A stretch of 64,000 bases of DNA. Origin: an uncultured Williamsia sp. (GTDB lineage Bacteria > Actinomycetota > Actinomycetes > Mycobacteriales > Mycobacteriaceae). Both the position numbers and the translations under genes were made by a program. Positions within the stretch are counted from its first letter, which is position 1. Each line of letters starts with the position of its first letter. The notes beneath the pieces are model-generated. The model was not told where the DNA came from, did not search any database, and was given only the letters and a program-made list of their open reading frames with translations. The stretch lies in assembly GCF_947494875.1 (NCBI RefSeq), contig NZ_CANLWM010000008.1, forward strand, positions 186,001 through 250,000, given 5' to 3'. Shown here piece by piece: positions 43,418 through 52,263 of the stretch.

Positions 43418-44467
43418 TCAGGCGAGTGCCCGCGCGGTGTCGACGATGCGCTGCTCGAGGCGGTGCCACGCCCCGGCGGATATCACCGGCTCCAACGGTT
43501 TGCGCGCGATGAAGTCGTCGAGGGTCTCGAGACTCGTGCGTCGCGGGGCGAATCCCAGCTCCGCGCGCATGCGCGTGGTGTCCAGGACGCGGCCGTAGGT
43601 CAGGTAGTCCGCCTGGTCACCGTGCAGGGTGTTGATGCCCATGTTGCGGAAGACGCCCGCGACGGTGCCCATCAGGTTCGCAGGCACCGGCAGCTCGATC
43701 CGACCGGCCCGACGGATCGCCTGGGCCAGCGTCACGACGCCGTCGGCGGCGAGGTTGAACGTGCCCGGTCGGCCGAGCAGCGTCGCGTGCTCGATCGCGG
43801 CGAGCGCGTCCTCCTCGTGCAGGAACTGCAGGCGCGGCTGGTAGCCGATGACGACGGGGATGATCGGCGACGAGAAGTAGTTGCTCATCCGCGTCGAGAT
43901 CTGCGGGCCCAGGATGGCCGTCGGCCGCAGGATGGTCACCGCGATGTCCTGTCGGCGCCGCGACAACCCGCGGGCGTAGGACTCCACGTCCAGCAGGTCG
44001 CGCCCGAAGCCCGTCGTCGGCTCGTGGCGGGCGCGGATCTCCTCGGAGAAGTGCGCGGGGTCGGAGGCGCTCGCGCCGTAGACCATGCCCGACGACCGCA
44101 CGATCACCCGTTTCACCGACGGGGCCCGCTGACAGGCGGCGCAGACCTGCATCGCGCCGATGACGGTCAGTTCCTTGATCGCCGGCGTGTGACCGACGGT
44201 GTCCATCACCGATGTCGCCGCGTGGACGACGGTGTCGACGCCGGCGGAGTCGATGATGCGGCCGATGGTGGGTCGGCGGATGTCGGCGCGGACGAACTCG
44301 GCGCGACCCATCCGTCGCATCATGTCCTTGCTCGGCACGCGGGAGTCGACGGTGATGATCCGCTCGATGGCGGGGTTCTGCGCCAGGCGGGTGGTCAGGT
44401 ATCCGCCGAGGAACGTCGAGGCCCCGGTGACCAGCACCACCGAGGGCGGAGCGGGGGCGTCGGTCAT
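43418..44467 (-). CDS. Extended-SDR NAD-dependent epimerase/dehydratase (GalE2-like)
   Basis: 349 aa. Rossmann motif TGASTFLGGYL (15-25), DIRRPTIGRIID, VVHAATSVMD and SSGMVYG are typical of extended SDRs; the ILRPTAILGP block marks the substrate side. The usual YxxxK is replaced by FGRDL, so the catalytic Tyr and Lys appear to be missing and the activity may be unusual. Position matches Rv0501 (GalE2) next to bS22. ATG 44467. Downstream of the ribosomal protein gene, separated by a hairpin. Confidence 0.84.
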   Translation of the reverse strand: MTDAPAPPSVVLVTGASTFLGGYLTTRLAQNPAIERIITVDSRVPSKDMMRRMGRAEFVRADIRRPTIGRIIDSAGVDTVVHAATSVMDTVGHTPAIKELTVIGAMQVCAACQRAPSVKRVIVRSSGMVYGASASDPAHFSEEIRARHEPTTGFGRDLLDVESYARGLSRRRQDIAVTILRPTAILGPQISTRMSNYFSSPIIPVVIGYQPRLQFLHEEDALAAIEHATLLGRPGTFNLAADGVVTLAQAIRRAGRIELPVPANLMGTVAGVFRNMGINTLHGDQADYLTYGRVLDTTRMRAELGFAPRRTSLETLDDFIARKPLEPVISAGAWHRLEQRIVDTARALA

Positions 44468-44490
44468 GGCGCCAGACTAACCGCAACGCA

Positions 44491-44522
44491 CTCCGACCCG
44501 CCGCGTGTGCGACGGGTCGGAG
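44491..44522. terminator. Hairpin after the bS22 gene
   Basis: 10-bp stem ctccgacccg (44491-44500) / cgggtcggag (44513-44522), 12-nt loop, between the bS22 gene and the epimerase-like gene, both on the minus strand. It could end or attenuate the bS22 transcript. Confidence 0.6.
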
Positions 44523-44570
44523 GATGGTCGATCGATGTGCCGCCCGGGTGCACCCCGGTCGGCGGTCACA

Positions 44571-44672
44571 TCATTTGCCGAGCTTGCGACGCTGCACCCG
44601 GGTGCGGCGGAGAAGCTTGCGGTGCTTCTTCTTCGACATGCGCTTGCGGCGCTTCTTGATGACTGACCCCAT
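44571..44672 (-). CDS. Ribosomal protein bS22 (33 aa, Rv0500B-like)
   Basis: 33-residue extremely basic protein starting [19 protein letters not shown] and ending VQRRKLGK. As I recall it, it is identical or nearly identical to mycobacterial Rv0500B, annotated as an AURKAIP1/COX24-domain protein and identified structurally as the 30S protein bS22 in mycobacterial ribosomes. Too short for most ORF callers, but unmistakable in sequence and in synteny (between the excisionase-like HTH and the GalE2-like gene). An upstream aggtgcccc lies before ATG 44672. Followed by a hairpin. Confidence 0.95.
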
Positions 44673-44882
44673 GGGGCACCTCACGTTCTCGCACGGGTGG
44701 ACACGTACTCGGGCTCGTCGGACTCACGGCGCAGACGCGGGGCCCGTCCCGGTGAGGACGGGCGCACACGGACCGGCGAGCGCAACAATGGTCCAGGCTA
44801 CTCCGGGGGCCGGGGCACGACGAAATCCGTGTACCGACCAGGACGACCCGAGGCGCGCCTGCGCCCGCGTCGGAGACGCCTG

Positions 44883-45131
44883 TCAGCCGACGTCGAAGTA
44901 GGAGTTCTCGAGGTAATCGTGGACCGCCTTCTCGTGGACCCGGAAGGACCGGCCGACGCGCACGGCGGGCAGCTCACCGTTGTGCACCAGGCGGTAGACC
45001 GTCATCTTGGACACGCGCATGAGGGCCGCGACCTCCGCCACGGTGAGGAACTGCGTACCCGAACCGGCACTGTTGGCCGGCCCCGCGCCAGGGGCGCTGG
45101 GTCGGTCGCCAGGCGTGTTTGCAGGCGCCAT
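44883..45131 (-). CDS. Excisionase/MerR-type HTH protein (Rv0500A-like)
   Basis: 82 aa. A Pro/Gly/Ala-rich N-terminus precedes the winged helix FLTVAEVAALMRVSKMTVYRLVHNGELPAVRVGRSFRVHEKAVHDYL, the excisionase-type DNA-binding fold, and an acidic C-terminus ENSYFDVG. Nearly the same domain occurs in mycobacterial Rv0500A beside bS22 and proC. Despite the family name it is a chromosomal regulator, not a phage excisionase. ATG 45131 has GGAGG about 11 bases upstream; the frame is open to 45200 without a better start. Confidence 0.9.
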   Translation of the reverse strand: MAPANTPGDRPSAPGAGPANSAGSGTQFLTVAEVAALMRVSKMTVYRLVHNGELPAVRVGRSFRVHEKAVHDYLENSYFDVG

Positions 45132-45327
45132 TGAATTTTCGACCTCCGAGGCACGCGTCGCGGCCGCGGGCTTCCCCTCCCGCGGACACCAGACACGCAC
45201 GTGCTCAGTGCACCTTAGCGTGGCGCATGGGAAAGTTGCGACGTGAGTGGGTGACCTTTTCGAGATTTCTCGGTCATCTGGCCGATATCTGGGCCGCCGG
45301 GGCCGTCGCGGCCCGCCCGGAGGGCGA

Positions 45328-46164
45328 TCAGCCGTCGTTCTCGGCGCTCGGCGCGGTCGCCCGCAGGGCCGCGCTGGCGCCCGCGTTGGCCCGAAGCGCC
45401 TCGTAGAACGCGTGACGGAATCCGTGCGCCTCGAGTTCGCGGATGGCCTCCGCGGTGGTGCCCGCCGGCGAGGTGACGGCGGCCCGGAGGTCGACGGGCG
45501 ACAGTCCCGAGTCGGTGAGCAACACGCCCGCGCCGCGGATGGTCTGCGCGGCCAGCAGCGTGGCGGTCGCGCGGGTGAGCCCCAGACCCACGCCGGCGTC
45601 GATCATGGCCTCGGCCATGAGGAAGGCGTACGCGGGACCCGAGCCGGACACCGCGGTGACGGCGTCCATCTGCTTCTCGGCGACCACGATGACCTTGCCG
45701 ACGGACTCCAGCAGCGACGCCACGGTCGACACGTGGTCGTCGGTCGCGTATCTGCCACCGGTGACCGCGGACATCGCCTCACCGACGAGCATCGGGGTGT
45801 TCGGCATGACCCGGACGACGGGCGCCCCGGCGGGCAGCGCGTCCTCGTAGTGCCGGGTGGTGAGACCCGCGACGAGGCTGACGGTGAGCCGTTCGACCTC
45901 GCCGGTGTCCTCGACGCCGGAGATGATCTCGAGGACACCGTCCACGTCGGCGGGTTTCACGGCGAGGACGACGATCGCCGCGCCCTCGACGGCGTCGGCG
46001 ATGTCGGTGACCCGCACGCCGTAGTCGTCGGTGAGCTCCGTGCCGCGGGCGGGGTCCTTCTCCGCGACGACGAGGTCCCGCGTCGGACGCCCGGACCGGA
46101 CGAGTCCGGAGAGCAGCGCCTCGCCGATCTTGCCGCCGCCGATGATGGCGACCCGTGTGGTCAT
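45328..46164 (-). CDS. proC: Pyrroline-5-carboxylate reductase ProC
   Basis: 278 aa; reduces pyrroline-5-carboxylate to proline with NAD(P)H. N-terminal dinucleotide motif VAIIGGGKIGEALLSGLV, central VVLAVKPADVDGVLE and the C-terminal signature TAVSGSGPAYAFLMAEAMIDAGVGLGL are diagnostic. ATG 46164 overlaps the preceding thioesterase-like stop by four bases. Syntenic with Rv0500. A 196-bp gap separates it from the HTH gene downstream. Confidence 0.96.
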   Translation of the reverse strand: MTTRVAIIGGGKIGEALLSGLVRSGRPTRDLVVAEKDPARGTELTDDYGVRVTDIADAVEGAAIVVLAVKPADVDGVLEIISGVEDTGEVERLTVSLVAGLTTRHYEDALPAGAPVVRVMPNTPMLVGEAMSAVTGGRYATDDHVSTVASLLESVGKVIVVAEKQMDAVTAVSGSGPAYAFLMAEAMIDAGVGLGLTRATATLLAAQTIRGAGVLLTDSGLSPVDLRAAVTSPAGTTAEAIRELEAHGFRHAFYEALRANAGASAALRATAPSAENDG

Positions 46165-46997
46165 GCCTGTCCTTCCTGGGAGGGGACGAGTGCGAGCTGC
46201 CGCGACTGCGCCACGACGGCGCCGGTGGCGTCGACGAGGAGATGGTCCTCCTCGAACCAGCCCTGCCCGATCTCGGTGGTGGTCACCCGCGCCCGGAGCC
46301 AGCCCGGCGCGGGCCGTCGACGCAGGTAGGTGGTCATCTGCAGGGTGGGCGCCCAGCCGAAGACGCCGAGGTTCATCACCACGGGCATCGACAGGTCGCC
46401 GGCGAGGATCGCGAAGAACCCGTCGGTCTCACCGTCGGCCGGACGGGCCCAGAACCGCGTCTCCGGGGCGCCGCGCTCCCCCGCCATCACCGGCACCGAC
46501 GACCGGTCGTAGTGCATGTCGACCGCCGCGGCGAGATGCACGATGTCGGCGACGATCGACCCGCGGACCGGCACCGCGTCGGCCGCGGGCTCGGTCGGCA
46601 TCGCAGCCAGCTCGTCGGGGACCCCGGAGTGGCGCGGTGTCCCGTGGTCGGGGGCGGCGAGGGTCACCACCGACCGCACGGCGTCACGGCCGTCCTGCGC
46701 GACGACCACGTCGACGACGCAGACCCGACGGCCCCGTTTCACCACCGTCGCGACGACGTCGACATCGCGGGGCTCGGGCGCACGGAGGTAGTCGCTGGAG
46801 ATCGCGACGGGCACCATCTCCGACCGTCCCACGGCGTCGACGGCGGCGTGCGCGGACACGACCTGCAGGGCGCCGCCGTGCACCTTGGGGCCGATCGTGA
46901 ACACGGGGTCGACGACTGTGGTGAAACACACCGGGTCCGCGGGTCCGCCGCCGTCGATGCGTGTCAGTGCGCCGAGATCGGCGACCGAGACGGTCAC
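46161..46997 (-). CDS. Double hot-dog thioesterase-family protein (Rv0499-like)
   Basis: 278 aa. Two hot-dog-like halves are suggested by TIGPKVHGGALQVVSAHAAVD with ISSDYLRAPEPRDVDVVATVVKRGRRV, and by PAPGWLRARVTTTEIGQGWFEEDHLLVDATGAVVAQSRQLALVP. This pattern is TesB/acyl-CoA thioesterase-like. Catalytic residues cannot be fixed by eye. GTG 46997 overlaps the upstream isomerase gene by four bases; the longer frame is a shadow. Position matches Rv0499. Confidence 0.82.
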   Translation of the reverse strand: MTVSVADLGALTRIDGGGPADPVCFTTVVDPVFTIGPKVHGGALQVVSAHAAVDAVGRSEMVPVAISSDYLRAPEPRDVDVVATVVKRGRRVCVVDVVVAQDGRDAVRSVVTLAAPDHGTPRHSGVPDELAAMPTEPAADAVPVRGSIVADIVHLAAAVDMHYDRSSVPVMAGERGAPETRFWARPADGETDGFFAILAGDLSMPVVMNLGVFGWAPTLQMTTYLRRRPAPGWLRARVTTTEIGQGWFEEDHLLVDATGAVVAQSRQLALVPSQEGQA

Positions 46998-47890
46998 GAG
47001 CGGTCCTTCCTCACCGGCGTCGTGTCGCGCGCGAGGTGTTCGCGGGCGAACGCGAGCGACCGGGCGAGGATCTCCGAGCGCTCGGGCTTGGTCCGTGCCG
47101 ACCCCGTCGACACCTCCAGCACCACGGCGCCGTCGAAGTCGCTCTCGGCGAGACGTCGGCAGATCTCCGCGCACGGCTGGTTGCCGTCGCCGGGTACGAG
47201 GTGTTCGTCGACCGCCGCGCCGATGCCGTCGGTGAGGTGCAGGTGGTTCAGCGACGAGCCCATCCGCTCGAACATGGCGATCGCGTCGTGGCCGGCGGTC
47301 GCCGTGTGCGACAGGTCGAGCGTGTAGTGGTCGAAGCCGTCGTCGGTGGGGTCGATGGACGTGCCGAACGCCGACACCGCCGCGCCCGGCCCACCGCGCC
47401 GGGCCATCCGCTCGGCGGCCTCGGTGTACTTGCCGAACACGCGGTCGGCGCGGACGGGGAACATGTTCTCCACCGCGACGGCGACGTCGCTGCGCTCCTC
47501 GAGTTCGGCGACCGTCTCGGCGAACCCCTTGACGTAGCGGCGCTGCCACCGGAACGGCGGGTGCACGACGACGGTGGCCGCGCCGAGCTGCGCGGCCGCG
47601 TCGACCGACCGGCCGAGTTTGGCGATCGGGTCACGGCCCCACACGCGCTGCGAGATGAGCAGACACGGCGCGTGCACGCTGAGCACCGGCATGGCGTATC
47701 GGTCCGACAGGTAGGCGACGTGGTCGATGTCCTGGCTGACCGCCTCACCCCAGACCATCAGCTCGACGCCGTCGAAGCCGAGCTCGTTCGCGTACTGGAA
47801 CGCTGCCTCGGTGTTCTGCGGGTAGACCGACGCCGTCGACAGACCGATCGGGATGTCGCCCCTCACCCGACCCGTGCCCGGAGCACCCAT
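46994..47890 (-). CDS. Sugar phosphate isomerase/epimerase-like TIM barrel (Rv0498-like)
   Basis: 298 aa, AP-endonuclease family 2/xylose isomerase-like barrel. Repeated barrel strands are visible: IGLSTASVYPQ, GVELMVWGE, VLSVHAPCLL, ATVVVHPPFRW, VAVENMFP, YTLDLSHTATAG, HLHLTDG, and GAVVLEVST. Metal-binding His/Glu/Asp residues (VHAP, VENM, LDLSH, HLHLTD, LEVS) appear intact. Substrate unknown. ATG 47890 lies two bases after the membrane-protein gene stop, with ggggag six bases upstream. Confidence 0.86.
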   Translation of the reverse strand: MGAPGTGRVRGDIPIGLSTASVYPQNTEAAFQYANELGFDGVELMVWGEAVSQDIDHVAYLSDRYAMPVLSVHAPCLLISQRVWGRDPIAKLGRSVDAAAQLGAATVVVHPPFRWQRRYVKGFAETVAELEERSDVAVAVENMFPVRADRVFGKYTEAAERMARRGGPGAAVSAFGTSIDPTDDGFDHYTLDLSHTATAGHDAIAMFERMGSSLNHLHLTDGIGAAVDEHLVPGDGNQPCAEICRRLAESDFDGAVVLEVSTGSARTKPERSEILARSLAFAREHLARDTTPVRKDRS

Positions 47891-47892
47891 CG

Positions 47893-49380
47893 TCAGCTCC
47901 CCGACGCGAGCAGCGCCAGGGGGCCGATGGTCACGACGAGTCCCACCGCGAGCGCGATGAGCGTCGACACGAGGTCGGAGCTGCGCCGGGCGACGTGCAC
48001 GAACGTCACCAGACCGAAGATGACGACGACGGCGAGGACCAGCGCGAAGTAGACGTTCCACCGCCACAGCTCGGTGAACCCGAGGAACAGGCCGACACCG
48101 ACGGCGAGCCCCGCGACCACCTGCAAACCGAGCATCGCCCACTGGCGCGCCGGCGACGGACCTGTGGCGTCGTCGCCGGTCTGCGGGGCCGGTTCCGTCT
48201 CCGGCTCGGGGTCGGCACCGCGCCAGGCGGGTCGGACGCTGTCGTGGCGCTGGGCCTTGTCGAGGTCGACGACACCGGTGGCGTCGTCGCCGGAGTCCGC
48301 GGCGAAGCGCGTCGTCGAGGGCAGGTCGTCGTCCTGTGCGGGTTCCTCGCGAGGTGCGTCGTCGACGTCGGGGCGGTCGGACCACGCCTGCGCACTCCAG
48401 CTCGACCGCGAGACGTCGGTCAGCTCGGTCGGGGTGTCGTCGGACACCTCCAGCCGACCGTCGTCGACCGATCCCGACAGGAGGTCGGTGTGGGCGATCG
48501 ACGACTCGGGCGCGGTGTCGTCGGTGGTCTCGTCGGCGGGAGGCGGGGTGTCGTCGTCGGCGCGGGAGCGACGCAGCGCGCCGAACAGTCCGCGGCGCTT
48601 GCGCGGCGCCGCCTCCTCGACGTCGACGTCGTCGAAGTTTCGGTAGCTCTCGAACGCGCGGTCGCGTTCCTCGGGCGACAGCCGGGCGAAGTCGTCGTCG
48701 GCGGCGGGTCCGGCCGCCTGACCGGCGCCGAACCGCGGGATGATCCCGGTGACCTCGTCGGCCTGCTCGGGCTCCGGCCGCGCGAACCGGGCGTGTACGT
48801 CGGCGCTGTTGAGATCGCGGGTTGCCGGCGGCTGGTCGGGACGCGACGGTGTCGGCGACGACCACGCCTGCGCGCCGCCCCACGACGGCCGCGGCGGATC
48901 CGACCGCGGGAACCGGTCGTCGTGGCCGGGTGCGGCGGGGCGGTCGGAGCGGGGGAACGCCGGCGCGTCCCCGGCATCGGCGACATGCGGGTCATCGGGG
49001 ACGAACGACGACTCCGCGGCGAGATCGTCGGTCGACGGGGCGATCTCGGTGAGCTCGTCGTCGACGGTCGGCGAGGGGGCCTGCGCGTCGGGGGCGCGGC
49101 GTCGACCGGTGGTCGGCGCCGGGGTCGGTGTCGGCGCGGCGGCCTGCTCGGGGGTGACGGCCGGGAATGACCCGGAGTGCGCCCCGCCGCGGATCCGCGG
49201 GATCTCACCGGTCAGCTCCGCCACCGACACGGTGCCCTCGCCGCCACGACGTCGACGCCCCGCGGGGCGCGACTCGTCGGCGGGCGTCTCGGATGCGGTG
49301 CCGTCGGTCTCGGCGGCACGGCGCGCGAGGAGCTCGGCGACCGAGATCGGCCGCGAGTCCGGGTCGGTGTCTCTCGCCAT
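47893..49380 (-). CDS. Membrane protein with long acidic N-terminal region (Rv0497-like)
   Basis: 495 aa. About 410 hydrophilic residues, rich in Asp, Pro, Ala and Arg and probably disordered, precede three C-terminal TM helices (WAMLGLQVVAGLAVGVGLFLGF, VYFALVLAVVVIFGLVTFVHVA, LVSTLIALAVGLVVTIGPLALLA). Two similar short modules, PISVAELLARRAAE (12-25) and TVSVAELTGEIPRI (50-63), suggest a peptide docking motif. Position matches Rv0497. ATG 49380 (MARDTDPDSRP). Function unknown. Confidence 0.82.
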   Translation of the reverse strand: MARDTDPDSRPISVAELLARRAAETDGTASETPADESRPAGRRRRGGEGTVSVAELTGEIPRIRGGAHSGSFPAVTPEQAAAPTPTPAPTTGRRRAPDAQAPSPTVDDELTEIAPSTDDLAAESSFVPDDPHVADAGDAPAFPRSDRPAAPGHDDRFPRSDPPRPSWGGAQAWSSPTPSRPDQPPATRDLNSADVHARFARPEPEQADEVTGIIPRFGAGQAAGPAADDDFARLSPEERDRAFESYRNFDDVDVEEAAPRKRRGLFGALRRSRADDDTPPPADETTDDTAPESSIAHTDLLSGSVDDGRLEVSDDTPTELTDVSRSSWSAQAWSDRPDVDDAPREEPAQDDDLPSTTRFAADSGDDATGVVDLDKAQRHDSVRPAWRGADPEPETEPAPQTGDDATGPSPARQWAMLGLQVVAGLAVGVGLFLGFTELWRWNVYFALVLAVVVIFGLVTFVHVARRSSDLVSTLIALAVGLVVTIGPLALLASGS

Positions 49381-49421
49381 CGGTGTCCTCTGCTCTCGTC
49401 GGGTGGTCGCGGGCGCCGCGG

Positions 49422-50399
49422 TCAGCCCGGGCTCGGCACCGACGGGCGGGGCGCGAGCAATGCGTCGGTCGCGGTGGGTTCGGCATCCAGCCGACGCAGG
49501 ATGACACCCTCCCGCAACGCCCACGGACAGATCTCCAGGGTATCGACCCCCATCGCACGCATCGACGCCTCCGCCACCAGGGCGCCGGCGACGAGCTGTC
49601 CGGCGCGGTCCTCGCTGACGCCCTCGAGCTCGGCGCGGTCGGGGGTGGACATCCGCGAGATGAACGCGATCAGTTGGCGCAGACCGCTGCTCGTCAGAGT
49701 GCGCTTCACCCGCGGACCCGCGCTCGAGGGGGCCGCGCCGGTGAGACGGGCCAGCGACCGGAAGGTCTTCGACGTCCCGACGGCGAGGTCGGGGCTGCCG
49801 GCCTCGGACATGGCCTTGGCGGTCTCGGCGAGTTCGGCGTCGAGCCAGTCACGCAGCACGGCCACGCGCCGCTTGCCGGGTGGGTCCTCCGACAGCCACT
49901 CACGGGTCAGCCGGCCCGCACCGAGTGGGAGCGAGACCGCGACGTCGGGGTCCTCGTCGACGCCGTTGCTCAGCTCCAGCGAGCCGCCACCGATGTCGAG
50001 GGCCAGGATCCGGCCGGCGCTCCAGCCATACCAGCGACGTACCGCCAGCGACGTCAGACGCGCCTCGTCGGTCCCCGACAGCACCTGGACGCGTACGCCG
50101 GTCGTGTCGGCGACGGCGTCGAGCACGGCGTCGCAGTTGGTGGCGTCGCGGACCGCCGAGGTGGCGAACGCCATGACCTGCTCGCACCCGGAGGTGCGGG
50201 CGATGGCGGTGAACTCGTCGACCGCCTCGGTGAGGGCGGTGGCGCCGGACGCGGACAACTCGCCCGACGAGCCGATCTGTTCGGCCAGGCGCAGCGTCGA
50301 CTTGGTCGAGCTCATCGGCGTCGGGTGCCCACCGCGATGCGCATCGACCACCAGCAGGTGGACGGTGTTGCTGCCCACGTCGAGGACTCCCAAGCGCAC
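49422..50399 (-). CDS. Ppx/GppA-family exopolyphosphatase
   Basis: 325 aa. ASKHA ATPase-fold signatures are present: LGVLDVGSNTVHLLVVD at the N-terminus and ALDIGGGSLELS near residue 139. The family cleaves polyphosphate and/or pppGpp; mycobacterial Rv0496 is an exopolyphosphatase. It is the short (two-domain) form. GTG 50399 is followed directly by the motif. A link to phosphate sensing by the nearby senX3-regX3 is plausible. Confidence 0.92.
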   Translation of the reverse strand: MRLGVLDVGSNTVHLLVVDAHRGGHPTPMSSTKSTLRLAEQIGSSGELSASGATALTEAVDEFTAIARTSGCEQVMAFATSAVRDATNCDAVLDAVADTTGVRVQVLSGTDEARLTSLAVRRWYGWSAGRILALDIGGGSLELSNGVDEDPDVAVSLPLGAGRLTREWLSEDPPGKRRVAVLRDWLDAELAETAKAMSEAGSPDLAVGTSKTFRSLARLTGAAPSSAGPRVKRTLTSSGLRQLIAFISRMSTPDRAELEGVSEDRAGQLVAGALVAEASMRAMGVDTLEICPWALREGVILRRLDAEPTATDALLAPRPSVPSPG

Positions 50400-50478
50400 G
50401 GGGACAACCTACTGCCTCGCGTCGACGGCGTCGGGGAGGCCGACGCCGACCCCACCGCGGCGACTAGCGTTGTGAATC

Positions 50479-51333
50479 GTGGCTGCAAGTGACGGCGCGT
50501 CGGCCACCCCGACGCCCGAGGTCCCGCTCGACTTCCCGCGGGAGTGGATCGAGTTCTTTGATCCCGCCGACCCCGAACACCTCGTCAGCGCCGACCTGAC
50601 GTGGTTGTTGTCGCACTGGACGTGCGTGTTCGGCACGCCCGCGTGTCAGGGGATCATCGAGGGCCGTCCCGACGACGGGTGCTGCAACCACGGCGCCTAT
50701 CTCGCCGACTCCGACGACCGCAAGCGCCTCGCGCACGGCATGTCGATGCTCACCGCGGAGGACTGGCAGTTCCACGACAAGGGATCCGGGAAGGACCCCC
50801 TGGGCAAGCGGGGCTACCTCGAGGAGGGCGACCTCGACGACGAGCCGGCCCTGAAGACGCGGGTGTACAAGGGCGCCTGCATCTTCCTCAACCGCCCCGG
50901 GTTCGCCGGAGGCGTCGGCTGCGCCCTGCACGGGATGGCGTTGAAGAAGGGCCTCGAGCCGCTCACCGTCAAGCCCGACGTGTGCTGGCAGCTGCCGGTG
51001 CGCCGCGAGCAGGACTGGGTCGAACGCCCCGACGGCACGCAGATCCTCAAGACGACGATCACCGAGTACGACCGTCGCGGCTGGGGCGAGGGCGGCCACG
51101 ACCTCGCCTGGTACTGCTCGGGATCACCCGACGCGCACGTCGGGGCCGACCCGGTGTGGAAGTCCTACGCGCCCGAGCTCACCGAACTCATCGGCGAGGC
51201 GGCCTACTCCGAACTCGCCCGCATCTGCCGCCGCCGTGCGGGTCTCGGCATCGTCGCCGTCCACCCGGCCACCGCCGCCGCGACCACCCGCCGTGAGACG
51301 GACATCAAGTACGAGGACCTCAACCCTTCCTAG
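50479..51333 (+). CDS. Cys-rich conserved actinobacterial protein (Rv0495c-like)
   Basis: 284 aa, soluble. Many Cys/His residues are spaced as in metal-binding proteins: [24 protein letters not shown] (48-71), [21 protein letters not shown] and DVCWQLP, plus AWYCSG. The spacing resembles the zinc/iron-chelating CxxxxCC family. In mycobacteria Rv0495c is conserved at this place but not characterised. GTG 50479 (MAASDGAS) was taken as start. It is divergent from the Ppx/GppA gene (79-bp gap) and followed by a palindromic element. Confidence 0.82.
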   Translation: MAASDGASATPTPEVPLDFPREWIEFFDPADPEHLVSADLTWLLSHWTCVFGTPACQGIIEGRPDDGCCNHGAYLADSDDRKRLAHGMSMLTAEDWQFHDKGSGKDPLGKRGYLEEGDLDDEPALKTRVYKGACIFLNRPGFAGGVGCALHGMALKKGLEPLTVKPDVCWQLPVRREQDWVERPDGTQILKTTITEYDRRGWGEGGHDLAWYCSGSPDAHVGADPVWKSYAPELTELIGEAAYSELARICRRRAGLGIVAVHPATAAATTRRETDIKYEDLNPS

Positions 51334-51340
51334 GATTCCT

Positions 51341-51413
51341 GCGGAGATCTGCCCTCAGCAGCTGGTCCGACGGCACATCACCGTCGGATCGGGCTCTCGG
51401 TGCAGATCTCCGC
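51341..51413. repeat. 73-bp palindromic element, copy 1
   Basis: Ends gcggagatctgc (51341-51352) and gcagatctccgc (51402-51413) are perfect 12-bp inverted repeats; inside is a second hairpin tccgacgg (51366-51373) / ccgtcgga (51381-51388). It begins eight bases after the Rv0495c-like stop. A related element of exactly the same length lies at 52259-52331 in the same orientation. Confidence 0.82.
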
Positions 51414-51447
51414 GCAGACGGAACCGTCCCGGCGCCGACCGCGTCTC

Positions 51448-52263
51448 ATGGACATGCACTCCCCGGTGATGTCTCGGACGCAACTACTCGCGATGGGGCG
51501 CGACGACTCCGCCATCCGACGAGCGGTCGCCGACGGCACGCTGATCCGTCTGCGTTCCGGCTGGTATGCGCGTCCCGACGCCGACGCGGCGACGATGGAG
51601 GCGGTTCGCAGAGGCGGCGTGCTGTCCTGCGTCTCCGCCCTGAGGCATCACGGTCTGTGGATCCCACCCGGGCATTCCGAGGTCCATGTCCGTTACTCGC
51701 GGCACGGGACATCGGTGGCGCGAGGCCGACGATGCCGGGGACAGGGACGCGCCCTGCCACTCACGACGGCGGTCGACTGCGTTCCCGTCGCCCTGGACTG
51801 CGCGACACGGTGCCTCTCTCGCGACGAGTAGATCGTCGTGTGCGACTCGGCCTTGGAGAAGAGCAAGTGGTCGGTCCAACGGCTCCAATCGGAGATGCCT
51901 GTGTGCATCGCACGCACCCGGGAGTGGATGACCCATTGCGACGGGCGTTCCCAGTCCGGAACCGAGACGCTCGTCCGGCTGCGGCTCCGCGCACTCGGCT
52001 ACGACGTCGAGGTGCAGCCGAAGATCGCCGGTGTGGGCCGCGTCGACCTGCGCGTCGGGAAACTGCTCATCGAGTGCGACAGCGTCGAACACCACACGGG
52101 AGTCGAGAACTACCGCCGAGATCGGAAGCGCGATCGTCGCGCACTCGTCGCGGGGTGGCTGAAGCTCCGCCTCACCTACGACGACGTGATCCACCACTGG
52201 GATGAGGTCCTCGCCGACATCCGAGCCGTGACTCGGGCAGATCGTCACAGGATTCGCCGCTGA
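51448..52263 (+). pseudogene. AbiEi-like/DUF559 (Vsr-type nuclease) gene interrupted by an in-frame amber
   Basis: One continuous frame of about 271 codons is split by TAG at 51829-51831. Upstream: AIRRAVADGTLIRLRSGWYA, then MEAVRRGGVLSCVSALRHHG. Downstream: IVVCDSALEKSKW, then SGTETLVRLRLRALGYDVE, the nuclease-like RVDLRVGKLLIECDS, and NYRRDRKRDRRALVAGW. The paralogue at 41480 reads CLDAEGLIVVCDS where this gene reads CLSRDE-stop-IVVCDS, so a Leu TTG to TAG change is the simplest explanation. The DUF559 core is otherwise complete. Start ATG 51448 or 51454. Flanked on both sides by 73-bp palindromic elements. Confidence 0.82.

Noticed and set aside
44883-45131. Phage or integrative element excisionase
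   Set aside because: The protein is the chromosomal Rv0500A-type HTH in conserved synteny with bS22 and proC; no integrase or attachment site is present.
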